DNA of 64,000 bases from Acetobacterium woodii. Lineage in GTDB: Bacteria; Bacillota; Clostridia; Eubacteriales; Eubacteriaceae. The stretch is from NCBI GenBank assembly GCA_016213825.1, contig JACQZP010000030.1, forward strand, positions 124,001 to 188,000, given 5' to 3'. The notes under the pieces are model-generated. The model worked only from the letters and a program-made list of their open reading frames with translations. It had not been told where the DNA came from and did not search any database. Shown here in pieces: positions 23,163 to 32,333 of the stretch. Every line of letters starts with the position of its first letter. Within the stretch, counting starts at the first letter, position 1. The position numbers and the translations under genes were made by a program.

Positions 23163-24185
23163 ATGAAGGTAGTACCTGTTCGTGAATCAGTGGGTATGTT
23201 CCTGGCACATGATATGACCCAGATCATCCCTGGGGAGTTTAAAGGAGCAGCATTTAAGAAGGGGCACATTGTACAGGAAGAAGATATTCCCCGATTATTG
23301 AACATGGGAAAGGAACACATTGCCATTATTGAATTCAATGATGGAACAATCCATGAAGACGACGCGGCCCTGCGATTAGGAAAAGCGGCCGCGGGAATCG
23401 GCGTCGAATACGTCGGCGCATCCGAAGGGAAAGTGACGATGACAGCAACGCAAACGGGATTGCTAAAAATAAATGTGCCAGTTCTCCAGGAGATCAACGA
23501 ACTGGGCGAAATGATGATGGCAACCCTTCATACCGATACCATGGTGACAAAAGGAACCCTGGTCGGCTCGACTCGAATCATCCCGCTTTCCATTGAAAAT
23601 GAGAAGCTGGTTGCGATGGAAGAATTGTGCCAGCAAAGTGAGCCCATTGTGCAAGTGCTGCCGTTAAAAAAATTCAAAGTCGGGGTTGTAACCACTGGCA
23701 ATGAAATATTTTATGGCCGGATCGAAGATAAATTTGGCGATGTGATTAGAGAAAAATTCGCCGAACTTGATTCCTATGTATTTAAACAGGTTTTTTCCCG
23801 GGATGACTCGGGCATGATTGCCCAAAGCATCCTGAACTTAATCGCAGAAGGTGCAGACATCGTCACCGTGACCGGTGGCATGTCGGTGGATCCGGATGAT
23901 GTGACCCCGGAAGGAATTGGCAAAACGGGGGCTAAGTTTGTTTCTTATGGCGCACCCACCTTACCTGGAGCGATGTTTTTACTTTCTTATCTGGGTGACA
24001 TTCCCGTGTTGGGATTACCCGGTTGCATTATGTACAGCCACCGAACCGTTTTTGATTTGGTGGTGCCAAAATTGATGGTCGGCGAAAGATTAACCCCCAA
24101 AGACATCTCCAAACTGGGACACGGCGGACTTTGTTCCACCTGTCCGGAATGTCATTATCCCAATTGCGGGTTTGGCAAAGGTTGA
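23163..24185 (+). CDS. MoeA-like molybdopterin-binding protein
   Basis: 340 residues related to MoeA/MogA molybdopterin-binding proteins; probably inserts molybdenum or matures the cofactor for the aldehyde oxidoreductase behind it. KVGVVTTGNEIFYGRIEDKFGD, TVTGGMSVDPDD and ALPG-like GLPGCIMYSHRTVFD are family signatures. The C-terminus carries GLCSTCPECHYPNCGFGKG, a four-Cys segment not usual in MoeA. GGAGG precedes the ATG at 23163; a GTG ten codons upstream extends the frame without support. First unambiguous gene of the sigma-54 transcript. Confidence 0.85.
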   Translation: MKVVPVRESVGMFLAHDMTQIIPGEFKGAAFKKGHIVQEEDIPRLLNMGKEHIAIIEFNDGTIHEDDAALRLGKAAAGIGVEYVGASEGKVTMTATQTGLLKINVPVLQEINELGEMMMATLHTDTMVTKGTLVGSTRIIPLSIENEKLVAMEELCQQSEPIVQVLPLKKFKVGVVTTGNEIFYGRIEDKFGDVIREKFAELDSYVFKQVFSRDDSGMIAQSILNLIAEGADIVTVTGGMSVDPDDVTPEGIGKTGAKFVSYGAPTLPGAMFLLSYLGDIPVLGLPGCIMYSHRTVFDLVVPKLMVGERLTPKDISKLGHGGLCSTCPECHYPNCGFGKG

Positions 24186-24238
24186 TTTTAGCATCCATAT
24201 AGAGTAATTAGTTTTTAATATTTTAAGGAGGATTTCAC

Positions 24239-26965
24239 GTGGAAAAAAAGACATTGTTCATTAACGGGATTCAAAGGACGGTAATTGTTGATCCAGAAAC
24301 AACTCTGGCAAATTTAATCAGAAAGCAACAGGGTTTAACCGGAACAAAGGTTGGCTGCGGTAAAGCAGAATGCGGCGCCTGTTCAGTTATTTTAAATGGC
24401 AAGGTAGTACGGTCCTGTGTGACCAAAATGAAACGAGTTGACGACGAGTCGGAAATTATCACCATTGAAGGTGTTGGAACGCATGATAACCTGCATCCAC
24501 TGCAATTGGCATGGATGGTCAATGGGGCTGCTCAGTGCGGTTTCTGCTCACCTGGTTTTATTGTTTCGGCTAAAGCGTTGTTGGCAGAAAACGCTAGTCC
24601 AACCAGAGAAGAAGTTCGGGCCTGGTTCCAAAAACATCGAAATGTCTGTCGTTGTACTGGTTATATCCCCATCATTGATGCCGTTATGGATGCTGCAAAA
24701 TTAATGCGTGGCGAAATCAAAAAAGAAGATCTATGGTTCCAGTTAAAAGATGGCGCTTCCATTATGGGATCAAACATGGCTCGTCCCTCAGCACTGGCAA
24801 AAGTTACCGGAACTTGGGACTTTGGTGCCGATTTAGGATTAAAACTGCCTGAAAACACCTTACACATTAAACTGGTTCAGGCTCAGGTGTCTCATGCCAA
24901 TCTTATTTCTGTTGATACCTCAGAAGCAGAAAAAATGGAAGGCGTCTTCAAAGTCATCACCGCTAAAGATGTTCCCGGAACCAATCGTATTAACGGTTTG
25001 GCATTCCCAACAAATTTAGGGGATGGTTTGGAACGTCCGATTTTAAATGACAAAAAAATCTTCCAATATGGGGATGCCATCGCTATGGTATTGGCTGATA
25101 CTCCAGAACAGGCCGAAGCAGCAGCGGCAAAAGTTATTGTCGAAGTTGAAGAATTATTACCTTACATGAGCGCACCGGCTGCTATGGCTGATGATGCGAT
25201 TGAAATTCATCCTGGCACACCAAATATTTATTTCAAAACCAATATCGTTAAAGGCGATGATCCTGCGCCATTAATGGAAAAACTACCAAATGTTATTGAA
25301 GATGACTTCTATGTTGGTCGTCAACCACATTTACCATTAGAGCCAGATGTTGGATTTGCATACTTTGACGAAGAAGATAACCTGATGGTTCATTCCAAGA
25401 GTATTGCCCTTCATTTTCATCAGTTAATGACGGCTGAAGCGATTGGCGTTGATCCAACCAAATATTTTATCGTTCAAAACCCAACCGGCGGAACCTTTGG
25501 TTATAAATTCAGCCCAACCATTGAAGGTTTACTAGGGGTTGCTGCATTGGTGACCAAAAGACCGGTATACTTGGAATTCAACATGTATCAACAGATTACC
25601 TACACCGGAAAACGTTCACCATTCTTTATGAATGTAAAAATGGCTGCCGATGAAAATGGTATCCTGAAAGCAATGGAAACTGACTGGTCAGTAGATCATG
25701 GTCCATATTGCGAATTTGGCGATCTGGTAACCACCCGTGGTTCTCAATTTATCGGCGCTGGTTACAATATTCCCAACATTCGTGGTGAAGGCCGAACCGT
25801 TGCCACCAACCATGCCTGGGGTTCAGCGTTTAGAGGCTATGGCTCGCCACAGAGTTTGTTCGCCTCTGAAACCTTAATTGATATGCTGGCTGCTCAAATG
25901 GGCGAAGATCCATTGGAACTCCGTTATAAAAATGTCTATCGTCAAGGTGATACCACACCACAAGGTTGTGAACCAGATGTTATTGCACTGCCACAGGCCA
26001 TTGATACAATCCGTCCGATTTATCAGGCTGCTAAAGCAAAAGCCGAAGCCCTGAATGCAGCAGGCGGAGACACTAAACATGGCGTTGGAATCTCATTAAA
26101 CATCTATGGTTGCGGTCTTGATGGCCCAGACTCATCAGAAATGTGGGTTGAATTAACCAAAGATGGCGTTACCGTAGGGGATTCATGGGAAGATCATGGC
26201 CAAGGCGCTGATATGGGAACCTTAACATTTGCCCATGAAACGCTAAGACCTTTAGGAATTAAACCAGAACAAATTAAACTGGTTATGAACAATATGAAAC
26301 TGACACCAAACAGTGGACCAGCGGGCGGAAGTCGTTCCAACGTATTAACCGGGAACGCCATCAAAGTGGGTTGTGAAAACTTATTGGCAGCCATGAAAAA
26401 AGCTGATGGTACTTTCAGAACCTATGATGAAATGGTCGCTGAAGACCTACCATTACGTTATGCCGGTGTTTGGACAGCACCTTGTACGGCACCATCAGTA
26501 GAAACCAGCCAGGGAAATCCATTCCCAGTTTACATGTATGGCGTGTTATTGTCAGAAGTTTCTGTTGATACCACTACCGGAAAAACCAATGTAGATAAAT
26601 TGACGCTTGTTTCTGACTGTGGAACCATTACCAACAAAACTGTTCTTGAAGGTCAGTTATGGGGCGGTTTAACTCAGGGGATTGGTTTAGCTTTAAGTGA
26701 AGACTTCGAAGATCTTAAAAAACATACAACCTTAACCGGATGCGGGATTCCGCAAGTGAAGGATGTTCCGGATGAAATTGTCTTGATTCATCAGGAAACA
26801 CCACGACCATTAGGACCATATGGAGCTGCCGGTGCTGGTGAAATGCCATTGTCTGCACCACATGCTTCAATCGCAAATGCGATTTTCAATGCCTGCGGCG
26901 TTCGTATCAAACATTTACCAGCTTATCCAGAAAAAGTACTTGAAGGTTTAGAAGCCTTAAAATAA
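24239..26965 (+). CDS. mop: Molybdenum aldehyde oxidoreductase (Mop type)
   Basis: 908 residues, GTG start behind AAGGAGG. Very similar to the aldehyde oxidoreductase of Desulfovibrio gigas (907 residues) as I remember it. Plant-type [2Fe-2S] cysteines are C40, C45, C48, C60; the second cluster has C100, C103, C137, C139, the same numbers as in D. gigas. The molybdopterin domains show GGTFGYKFSPT, WGSAFRGYGSPQS, and the catalytic glutamate near 868 in GAAGAGEMPLS. All redox parts lie in one chain, with no FAD subunit, so an external acceptor is needed. It oxidises aldehydes to acids, or could run in reverse with low-potential donors. Confidence 0.95.
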   Translation: MEKKTLFINGIQRTVIVDPETTLANLIRKQQGLTGTKVGCGKAECGACSVILNGKVVRSCVTKMKRVDDESEIITIEGVGTHDNLHPLQLAWMVNGAAQCGFCSPGFIVSAKALLAENASPTREEVRAWFQKHRNVCRCTGYIPIIDAVMDAAKLMRGEIKKEDLWFQLKDGASIMGSNMARPSALAKVTGTWDFGADLGLKLPENTLHIKLVQAQVSHANLISVDTSEAEKMEGVFKVITAKDVPGTNRINGLAFPTNLGDGLERPILNDKKIFQYGDAIAMVLADTPEQAEAAAAKVIVEVEELLPYMSAPAAMADDAIEIHPGTPNIYFKTNIVKGDDPAPLMEKLPNVIEDDFYVGRQPHLPLEPDVGFAYFDEEDNLMVHSKSIALHFHQLMTAEAIGVDPTKYFIVQNPTGGTFGYKFSPTIEGLLGVAALVTKRPVYLEFNMYQQITYTGKRSPFFMNVKMAADENGILKAMETDWSVDHGPYCEFGDLVTTRGSQFIGAGYNIPNIRGEGRTVATNHAWGSAFRGYGSPQSLFASETLIDMLAAQMGEDPLELRYKNVYRQGDTTPQGCEPDVIALPQAIDTIRPIYQAAKAKAEALNAAGGDTKHGVGISLNIYGCGLDGPDSSEMWVELTKDGVTVGDSWEDHGQGADMGTLTFAHETLRPLGIKPEQIKLVMNNMKLTPNSGPAGGSRSNVLTGNAIKVGCENLLAAMKKADGTFRTYDEMVAEDLPLRYAGVWTAPCTAPSVETSQGNPFPVYMYGVLLSEVSVDTTTGKTNVDKLTLVSDCGTITNKTVLEGQLWGGLTQGIGLALSEDFEDLKKHTTLTGCGIPQVKDVPDEIVLIHQETPRPLGPYGAAGAGEMPLSAPHASIANAIFNACGVRIKHLPAYPEKVLEGLEALK

Positions 26966-26987
26966 GCAAACTAAGTCTCATTACCAA

Positions 26988-27026
26988 AGGAATTGAAAGC
27001 TTCTAAGCTTTCAATTCCTATTTTAT
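26988..27026 (+). terminator. Terminator/attenuator after mop
   Basis: A perfect 15-bp stem AGGAATTGAAAGCTT with a two-base gap, followed by ATTTTAT. The T-run is short, so read-through into the accessory genes may be partial. Confidence 0.75.
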
Positions 27027-27066
27027 ATTAAACTGTTAATGTTAAAATACAATAGACTTCGGTGTT

Positions 27067-27114
27067 TGTTTCTATGAAATAATTAATGATTATAAAAAAT
27101 TGTTTATAGAAACA
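27067..27114. promoter_or_regulatory. Inverted repeat before the accessory operon
   Basis: TGTTTCTAT (27067-27075) and ATAGAAACA (27106-27114), 30 bp apart. No convincing sigma-A or sigma-54 promoter is visible in 27027-27184, so the genes behind may depend on read-through or on an unrecognised promoter here. Confidence 0.35.
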
Positions 27115-27184
27115 GACATCAGAGTGCGTGCTGTTCGTTGTCTGTGTGTGGCCTATAGTATTGAAGAGAGTTAGGAGATCAACC

Positions 27185-29530
27185 ATGAATTTAGATAAAT
27201 TATTGGAAACCGGGGATCGGTGTATTCATAAGGAACCCCCAACCTGTGTGGCGAATTGTCCGGTTCATCTGGAAATCATTGATTTTTTATCAGAAATAGA
27301 AAAAGGAAATTTCCAGAATGCCTATAAGCTGATGGAAAAGAAAATGCCCTTTCACAAAATTATCGGGCGAATCTGCGATCATCCCTGCGAAGCGCCCTGT
27401 GAAAGAAGCAAGGCTGGTGGTTCCATCCGGATATCGGATCTTGAAAAAGCGGTGCTGGAATACGGCGGCTATAAACCGAAAAAAGTCTGGCCCTTGCCTA
27501 AAAATAAAGGCAAGGTTGCCATTATTGGGGCTGGTTTAAGTGGCTTAACCGCTGCCGTTGATCTTGATAAAAAGGGCTATGTTGTCACGATTTATGAAAA
27601 AACCAATCAATTGGGTGGGCGGCTTTGGGATTGTATCGGCGATTCCCTGACCGAAGCAATGCTGCTGGAAGAATTTAAAGCAGTTGCTGATAAAAAAATG
27701 ACCACTCACTTTGAAACAAATGTGGATAAAAACAGCTTAACGCAATTGCTTACCGAATATGATGCGGTTTATCTGGGAACGTCCGATTGGGAAGAACCAA
27801 TCGAATGGGATCCGATCACCTTCCAGGTGGGAAATTCGACCCTGTTTGTCGGTGGGCGGCTGGTTAACAAAACCGATTCGGTAATTTTGTCAGCCAGCTC
27901 CGGCCGACGGGCCGCCATTTCCATTGAGCGGTACCTGTCAAAGGTATCCCTCACCGATTCCCGCGACCGGGAAGGGGTATTTGAAACACCGCTTCACTTT
28001 GACATCAGTAAAAAAGAACCACTCCCACCCATTGAGAAAACAGTGACGATTTACAGCCAGGAAGAAGCTACGGAAGAAGCCAAACGCTGCTTCAAATGTC
28101 AGTGCCGAAAATGCATTGAGGGATGTGTTCATTTGCGGAAATTTGAGACGTCCCCGGACGCCTATATCCGTCAGATCAATCATAACGAACGGATTATTTT
28201 AGGCACTCATTATGCCAATAAGATGATTAATTCCTGTGCTGAATGCGGTCTCTGTAAGGAAGAATGTTTTTTGGATATCAGCATGAACGATGTTATCCAC
28301 GAAACTCGGGAAAGTATGGTAGAACGAGGAAAGATGCCAGTATCGGCTCATGACTTTGCCTTAAAAGACATGGCTTTTTCCAACAGCTCACGGTTTTCAT
28401 TGGTGCGCAAACAACCCAGTAAAGAAGAATCCAAAGATCTGTTTTACTATCCGTTGATTTCCTTTTCCGATTATGTCAAAGGTTTATACAAGGGCACCGG
28501 AAAAACCGAATATCTCTTCTATCCCGGTTGTCAGTTGCCAGCATCCTATCCGGATGACATCAAAAGCATCTATGAATACCTGGTCGGCCATGTCAAAGGC
28601 GATGTGGGGATCTACCTCGGCTGTTGCGGTGCGCCGGCGGATTGGGCCGGTCAAACGAGCTTAATGAACGAAAATATCGAAGCCATCAAAAAAGTCTGGA
28701 CCGAAATGGAACAACCAACCTTTATCCTGGCCTGCTCCAGTTGCATCCGTATTTTTGAAAAATATTTGCCGGAAATAAAAATCGAATCGCTCTGGGATGT
28801 CTATGTTAGAGAAGGCCTGCCAAACAAAGATCACATTAAAATTCCCCAAACTTTAAGCATCCACGATGCCTGCGGAACCCGGGAAAACAGCGACCTTCAT
28901 GAGAGTGTGCGAAAAATCGTATTAAAACTGGGTTATGGGATTGAGGAACTGGAATACAGCAAAGAAAAAACAAAATGCTGTGGCTATGGCGGACTGGTTT
29001 ATTATGCCAACCGGGAACAGTCCGATGCTTTTATTTCCGAACGAGTCGGTGAAAGTGAAAATGATCTGCTGGTTTACTGTGCCATGTGTAAGGATCTCTT
29101 TGTTGCCGGCGGCAAACGAACCTACCACTTGCTGGATCTGATTTATCCCAAAGATGATGTGGAATCAGCCACCCGCAGAATGCCAACCCTGTCGGAGCGG
29201 CATCAAAATAGAAGTCGGGTGAAACAAATCCTGTTAAAAGAAATATGGCGAGAGGAACCAATGGAAGCAGAAATGGAAGCAGGCTATTCACTGATTATCC
29301 CCGAAGATGTGCAAAAGAAGTTGGAAGACCGTTATATATTATTGGAAGATATTCAAGCGGTTCTAAAAAACGCTGAAGAACAGAACGAGCGTTTCTGTAA
29401 TCCCGAGACCGGGGAGTATCTGGCCAGACTGCGGCGGGAAAACGTCACCTATTGGGTAAAATATCGTAAAGAAGGCGAAGCGTTTCTCTTAACCAGCGTC
29501 TACAGTCATCGCATGGAAATATTGGAATAA
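27185..29530 (+). CDS. Flavin/Fe-S/CCG fusion oxidoreductase
   Basis: 781 residues. Residues 1-100: GltD-like Fe-S head (CVANCPVH, CDHPCEAPCERSKAGG). About 110-300: FAD Rossmann domain, GAGLSGLTAAVDLDKKG, shorter than a full GltD. About 300-420: ferredoxin-type clusters (CFKCQCRKCIEGC; CAECGLCKEEC). About 440-660: HdrB/GlpC-like CCG domains (YPGCQLPASYP, LGCCGAPADW, HDACGTREN, KCCGYGGL). The last 80 residues look like a separate small domain. The ATG at 27185 has AGGAG. It probably shuttles electrons between the aldehyde oxidoreductase and a soluble carrier. I recall such proteins annotated as dicluster-binding and near selenoprotein genes. Confidence 0.75.
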   Translation: MNLDKLLETGDRCIHKEPPTCVANCPVHLEIIDFLSEIEKGNFQNAYKLMEKKMPFHKIIGRICDHPCEAPCERSKAGGSIRISDLEKAVLEYGGYKPKKVWPLPKNKGKVAIIGAGLSGLTAAVDLDKKGYVVTIYEKTNQLGGRLWDCIGDSLTEAMLLEEFKAVADKKMTTHFETNVDKNSLTQLLTEYDAVYLGTSDWEEPIEWDPITFQVGNSTLFVGGRLVNKTDSVILSASSGRRAAISIERYLSKVSLTDSRDREGVFETPLHFDISKKEPLPPIEKTVTIYSQEEATEEAKRCFKCQCRKCIEGCVHLRKFETSPDAYIRQINHNERIILGTHYANKMINSCAECGLCKEECFLDISMNDVIHETRESMVERGKMPVSAHDFALKDMAFSNSSRFSLVRKQPSKEESKDLFYYPLISFSDYVKGLYKGTGKTEYLFYPGCQLPASYPDDIKSIYEYLVGHVKGDVGIYLGCCGAPADWAGQTSLMNENIEAIKKVWTEMEQPTFILACSSCIRIFEKYLPEIKIESLWDVYVREGLPNKDHIKIPQTLSIHDACGTRENSDLHESVRKIVLKLGYGIEELEYSKEKTKCCGYGGLVYYANREQSDAFISERVGESENDLLVYCAMCKDLFVAGGKRTYHLLDLIYPKDDVESATRRMPTLSERHQNRSRVKQILLKEIWREEPMEAEMEAGYSLIIPEDVQKKLEDRYILLEDIQAVLKNAEEQNERFCNPETGEYLARLRRENVTYWVKYRKEGEAFLLTSVYSHRMEILE

Positions 29531-29566
29531 GATGGAAATATTAGAAGATGGAAGTGGAGGAATAAG

Positions 29567-29773
29567 ATGAAACAAGAAGGTGTCGATCAAGTTAAGTGGT
29601 TATGTGATAAATGCCAACGAGAATTGGAATTAGCCAAGGTCAAGGTACGTTATATGGAAGGCAATTTTGAAGTCGATCTGATGAAGTGTCCCACCTGTAA
29701 CCAGGTGTATATCGATGAAACCCTGGCGCTGGGAAAAATGAAGGAAGTTGAAGAAGGACTGGAGGACAAGTAA
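29567..29773 (+). CDS. Small CxxC redox/zinc protein (DVU_1557-like)
   Basis: 68 residues with two CxxC pairs, WLCDKCQREL (N-terminal) and MKCPTCNQVY (C-terminal), joined by a short beta region: a zinc-ribbon or rubredoxin-like knuckle. From memory it matches a family named after Desulfovibrio DVU_1557, found beside aldehyde oxidoreductase genes. It sits 36 bp behind the fusion oxidoreductase and one base before the methyltransferase start codon. Possibly a small electron carrier or a metal donor; no direct evidence. Confidence 0.7.
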   Translation: MKQEGVDQVKWLCDKCQRELELAKVKVRYMEGNFEVDLMKCPTCNQVYIDETLALGKMKEVEEGLEDK

Positions 29774-29774
29774 A

Positions 29775-30491
29775 TTGTCAGGAAATTGTGCCTACGAAAG
29801 TCCGGAGATGACCGAGCTGCTCGGAGAAACGCTGCGGCCGGGAGGATTTGATTTAACCGACAAAGGGGTAAAGTTCTGTGAGTGGACAGCAGCAGATTTA
29901 TTGCTGGATCTGGGCTGCGGACAGGGAGCCACGGTCAGCTACCTCAATCATTCCCATGGACTTAAGGCGATGGGCATTGATCCATCCCGGAAATTGTTGG
30001 ATATTGCCAGGAAAAACAATCCGGATGGGGTCTTTGAAGTTGGCAGCGGTGAAGCCATCCCTTATAAAGACGCTGTCTTTGAGGGCGTGTTATCAGAATG
30101 CACGCTTTCACTGATGTCAGATCGGGTTGCGGCACTAAAAGAAGTTCATCGGGTGCTTAAAAAAGGCGGCAGCTTTTATATCACTGACGTGTATGCCAGA
30201 AACCCGGAGTCTCTGGATCAGCTGAGAAGCCATCAATTTGAGAGTTGTATGCGTGGTTTATATGATTTAAAAGAGCTTGCGGCTGATGTCAAAAAGCTTG
30301 GTTTTGAAGTGTTACTTATAGAAGACCACAGCGAATTGCTTAAACAACTACTGGTGAAAACCATTTTTGAATTCGGCTCTATGAATGCATTCTGGAAAAA
30401 AACCGGTGGTGCCTGTGCAGCAGGATTTCAGGAAGCGTTGAAACCATGTAAACCGGGTTACTATATGATGATCGCGAGAAAGGCGGAATAG
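29775..30491 (+). CDS. SAM-dependent methyltransferase (DVU_1556-like)
   Basis: 238 residues, class I SAM fold: LLDLGCGQGATVSYL, GIDPSRKLLDIARK, SECTLSLMSDRVAALKEVHRVLKKGG. An unusual N-terminal CAYESPEMTELLGETLRPGG precedes the fold. The start is TTG at 29775, nine bases behind GGAGG that lies inside the upstream gene; an upstream TTG (29748) would overlap that gene without a ribosome site. I recall this family as the DVU_1556 or TrsM type, a partner of the radical SAM protein two genes later. The substrate may be a cofactor or peptide of the oxidoreductase system (inference). Confidence 0.75.
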   Translation: MSGNCAYESPEMTELLGETLRPGGFDLTDKGVKFCEWTAADLLLDLGCGQGATVSYLNHSHGLKAMGIDPSRKLLDIARKNNPDGVFEVGSGEAIPYKDAVFEGVLSECTLSLMSDRVAALKEVHRVLKKGGSFYITDVYARNPESLDQLRSHQFESCMRGLYDLKELAADVKKLGFEVLLIEDHSELLKQLLVKTIFEFGSMNAFWKKTGGACAAGFQEALKPCKPGYYMMIARKAE

Positions 30492-30494
30492 AAT

Positions 30495-30962
30495 ATGGAT
30501 GAACTGAAATTTGAACTCTATAAACTGGGAACTGAAGGCTATTGCTGCAGCCAGATTATGCTCAAACTGGCACTGGATATGGAAGAAATTGAAAATGAAG
30601 ACCTGATCCGGGTGATGAATGGTTTGTGCAACGGCATTGGCGGCAATCAGAAAACCTGTGGGGTCTTAACCGGTGGCATTGGCATCATTGGTTTATATGC
30701 TGGAAAAGGCAAAGCCCGGGAGTATACTAAAGATAACTTTGGTGCCATGGTCCGGAAGTATATGGAGTGGTTTGAGGAGCATTTCGAGAGTACTGAATGT
30801 TTGGATCTGATTGGCGTCTACCATTTTACTGATGAAAATAATCAGTCTTATCCGGTGAAATGCGGCGACCTTCTGCAGGAAGGCTTCCAAAAGGTCGTTG
30901 AGATTCTGCAGGAAAACGGTTATACATTTGGCGATAGAGAGCAAATCGGAAAAAATGAATAA
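30495..30962 (+). CDS. C-GCAxxG-C-C family protein (DVU_1555-like)
   Basis: 155 residues. Cys motifs: GYCCSQIML, then GLCNGIGGNQKTCGVLTGGIG, where NGIGG replaces the usual GCAxxG form, and late Cys in STECLDLIG and VKCGDLL. Members of C_GCAxxG_C_C_fam (PF09719) are probable redox or Fe-S-binding helical proteins of unknown role. It lies four bases after the methyltransferase gene and overlaps the radical SAM gene by eight bases, so it is translationally coupled. Confidence 0.75.
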   Translation: MDELKFELYKLGTEGYCCSQIMLKLALDMEEIENEDLIRVMNGLCNGIGGNQKTCGVLTGGIGIIGLYAGKGKAREYTKDNFGAMVRKYMEWFEEHFESTECLDLIGVYHFTDENNQSYPVKCGDLLQEGFQKVVEILQENGYTFGDREQIGKNE

Positions 30963-32325
30963 GAAAAACATGAAGCGGATCATTTCAAGAACCCAAAGCC
31001 TCTGTCCGGTTTGCCTCAAAAAAATAAACGCCATCATTTGGATAAAAAATAACGAAACATACATGGAAAAATCTTGTCAAGAGCATGGCCGTTTTAAATC
31101 ATTGCTCTGGCGTGGCAGCGTACCAATAAACAAATGGGTGCGCAATAAGATTCCTGCCACCATTAAAAACCCTAATACATCAGTGGATAAAGGCTGTCCC
31201 TATGATTGCGGCCTCTGTGCCGACCATCGTCAAAATACCTGCACCGCCCTGATTGAAATTACCCAGCGCTGCAATCTGAGCTGCTCGTTTTGTTTTGCTG
31301 ATGCTCATGGCAAAGTTGTGGATGATCTTTCCCTGGCAACTATTCAGGCCATGTACCAGAGCATTATGGAGACTTCAGGAAATTGCAATATCCAGCTTTC
31401 CGGTGGTGAGCCAACCCTACGGGATGATTTGCCGGCTGTTATCAAGTTAGGCCACGACATCGGTTTTTCCTTTATTCAGATTAATACCAACGGCATTCGT
31501 CTGGGTGAGGACGAAGCCTTTGTCAAACAACTAAAAGAGGCTGGATTAAATTCCGTCTTTCTCCAATTTGACGGAACCAACGATGGGATTTTTGAAAAGC
31601 TCAGAGGCAAGCCGTTACTGGCAACAAAAATAAAAGCCTTGGAAAACTGCCAAAAATACCAGATCGGTGTTGTCCTGGTACCGACGTTAGTGGCTGATGT
31701 CAATGATGACGATTTAGGTAATATCATTGACTTTGCAGTCAGTTGGATACCTACAGTTAAAGGTGTTCATATGCAACCAGCCAGCTATTTTGGCCGCATT
31801 CCCAACCTTCCGGTGGAAGAAAAAAGATTGACTCTGGGTGATGTCATGGATAAAATTGAAAAACAGAACCGTAAAAAAATAAAAACCAGCAATTTCACCC
31901 CACCGGGATGTGAAAATGCCCGGTGCTCTTTTCATGGTAATTATATCTATCAGCAGAATGGTGAACTCATTCCTCTGAACAATTCGTCCGGTTGTTGCGG
32001 AACCGAAAAGGCCGAAGAGGGGGCCAGGAAAACAAAAGCCCATGTTTCCCGAAAATGGTCGGTGAATCAGATGCCGATGGAAATAAATCCAGCAGTGGAG
32101 AAAATTGAAGAAAAATCAAAGGATGCCTGGGATGAAATCCTCGATCGCATCAACCATTATTCTTTTTCACTCTCAGCGATGGCTTTTCAGGACGTCTGGA
32201 ACCTCGATCTGGACCGGGTCAAAGACTGCTGTATCCACGTCGCTACACCAAAAGGCGAGCTCATCCCCTTTTGTATGTACAACCTGACCAATCAGGATGG
32301 TCAATCCTTATACCGAAATCAGTGA
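30955..32325 (+). CDS. trsS: Radical SAM protein (TrsS-like)
   Basis: 456 residues. The radical SAM cluster motif is C106-NLS-C110-SF-C113 within EITQRCNLSCSFCF, followed by LSGGEPTLRDDLP. Ahead of it are CPVC (17-20) and CPYDCGLCADH (81-91), which suggest an additional cluster, as in MJ0619-type enzymes. The C-terminal part has SSGCCGTEKA; in relatives I remember as radical SAM (seleno)protein TrsS a Sec can occur in such a motif, but here both are Cys codons. It starts inside the end of the previous gene (ATGAATAA overlap). Probably modifies a cofactor or protein of the aldehyde oxidoreductase system. Confidence 0.78.
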   Translation: MNKKNMKRIISRTQSLCPVCLKKINAIIWIKNNETYMEKSCQEHGRFKSLLWRGSVPINKWVRNKIPATIKNPNTSVDKGCPYDCGLCADHRQNTCTALIEITQRCNLSCSFCFADAHGKVVDDLSLATIQAMYQSIMETSGNCNIQLSGGEPTLRDDLPAVIKLGHDIGFSFIQINTNGIRLGEDEAFVKQLKEAGLNSVFLQFDGTNDGIFEKLRGKPLLATKIKALENCQKYQIGVVLVPTLVADVNDDDLGNIIDFAVSWIPTVKGVHMQPASYFGRIPNLPVEEKRLTLGDVMDKIEKQNRKKIKTSNFTPPGCENARCSFHGNYIYQQNGELIPLNNSSGCCGTEKAEEGARKTKAHVSRKWSVNQMPMEINPAVEKIEEKSKDAWDEILDRINHYSFSLSAMAFQDVWNLDLDRVKDCCIHVATPKGELIPFCMYNLTNQDGQSLYRNQ

Positions 32326-32333
32326 GGAATCTT

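Noticed and set aside
27150-27166. TGGCC...TTGAA as a second sigma-54 promoter before the fusion oxidoreductase
   Set aside because: Only half of each element matches, the GG-GC spacing fails, and it lies about 20 bp from the ATG.
17969-32325. Selenocysteine (in-frame UGA) in the HesB-like and TrsS-like proteins
   Set aside because: The positions that are Sec in some relatives are TGT/TGC here and the genes end at TAA or TGA after complete domains; no SECIS-like need.
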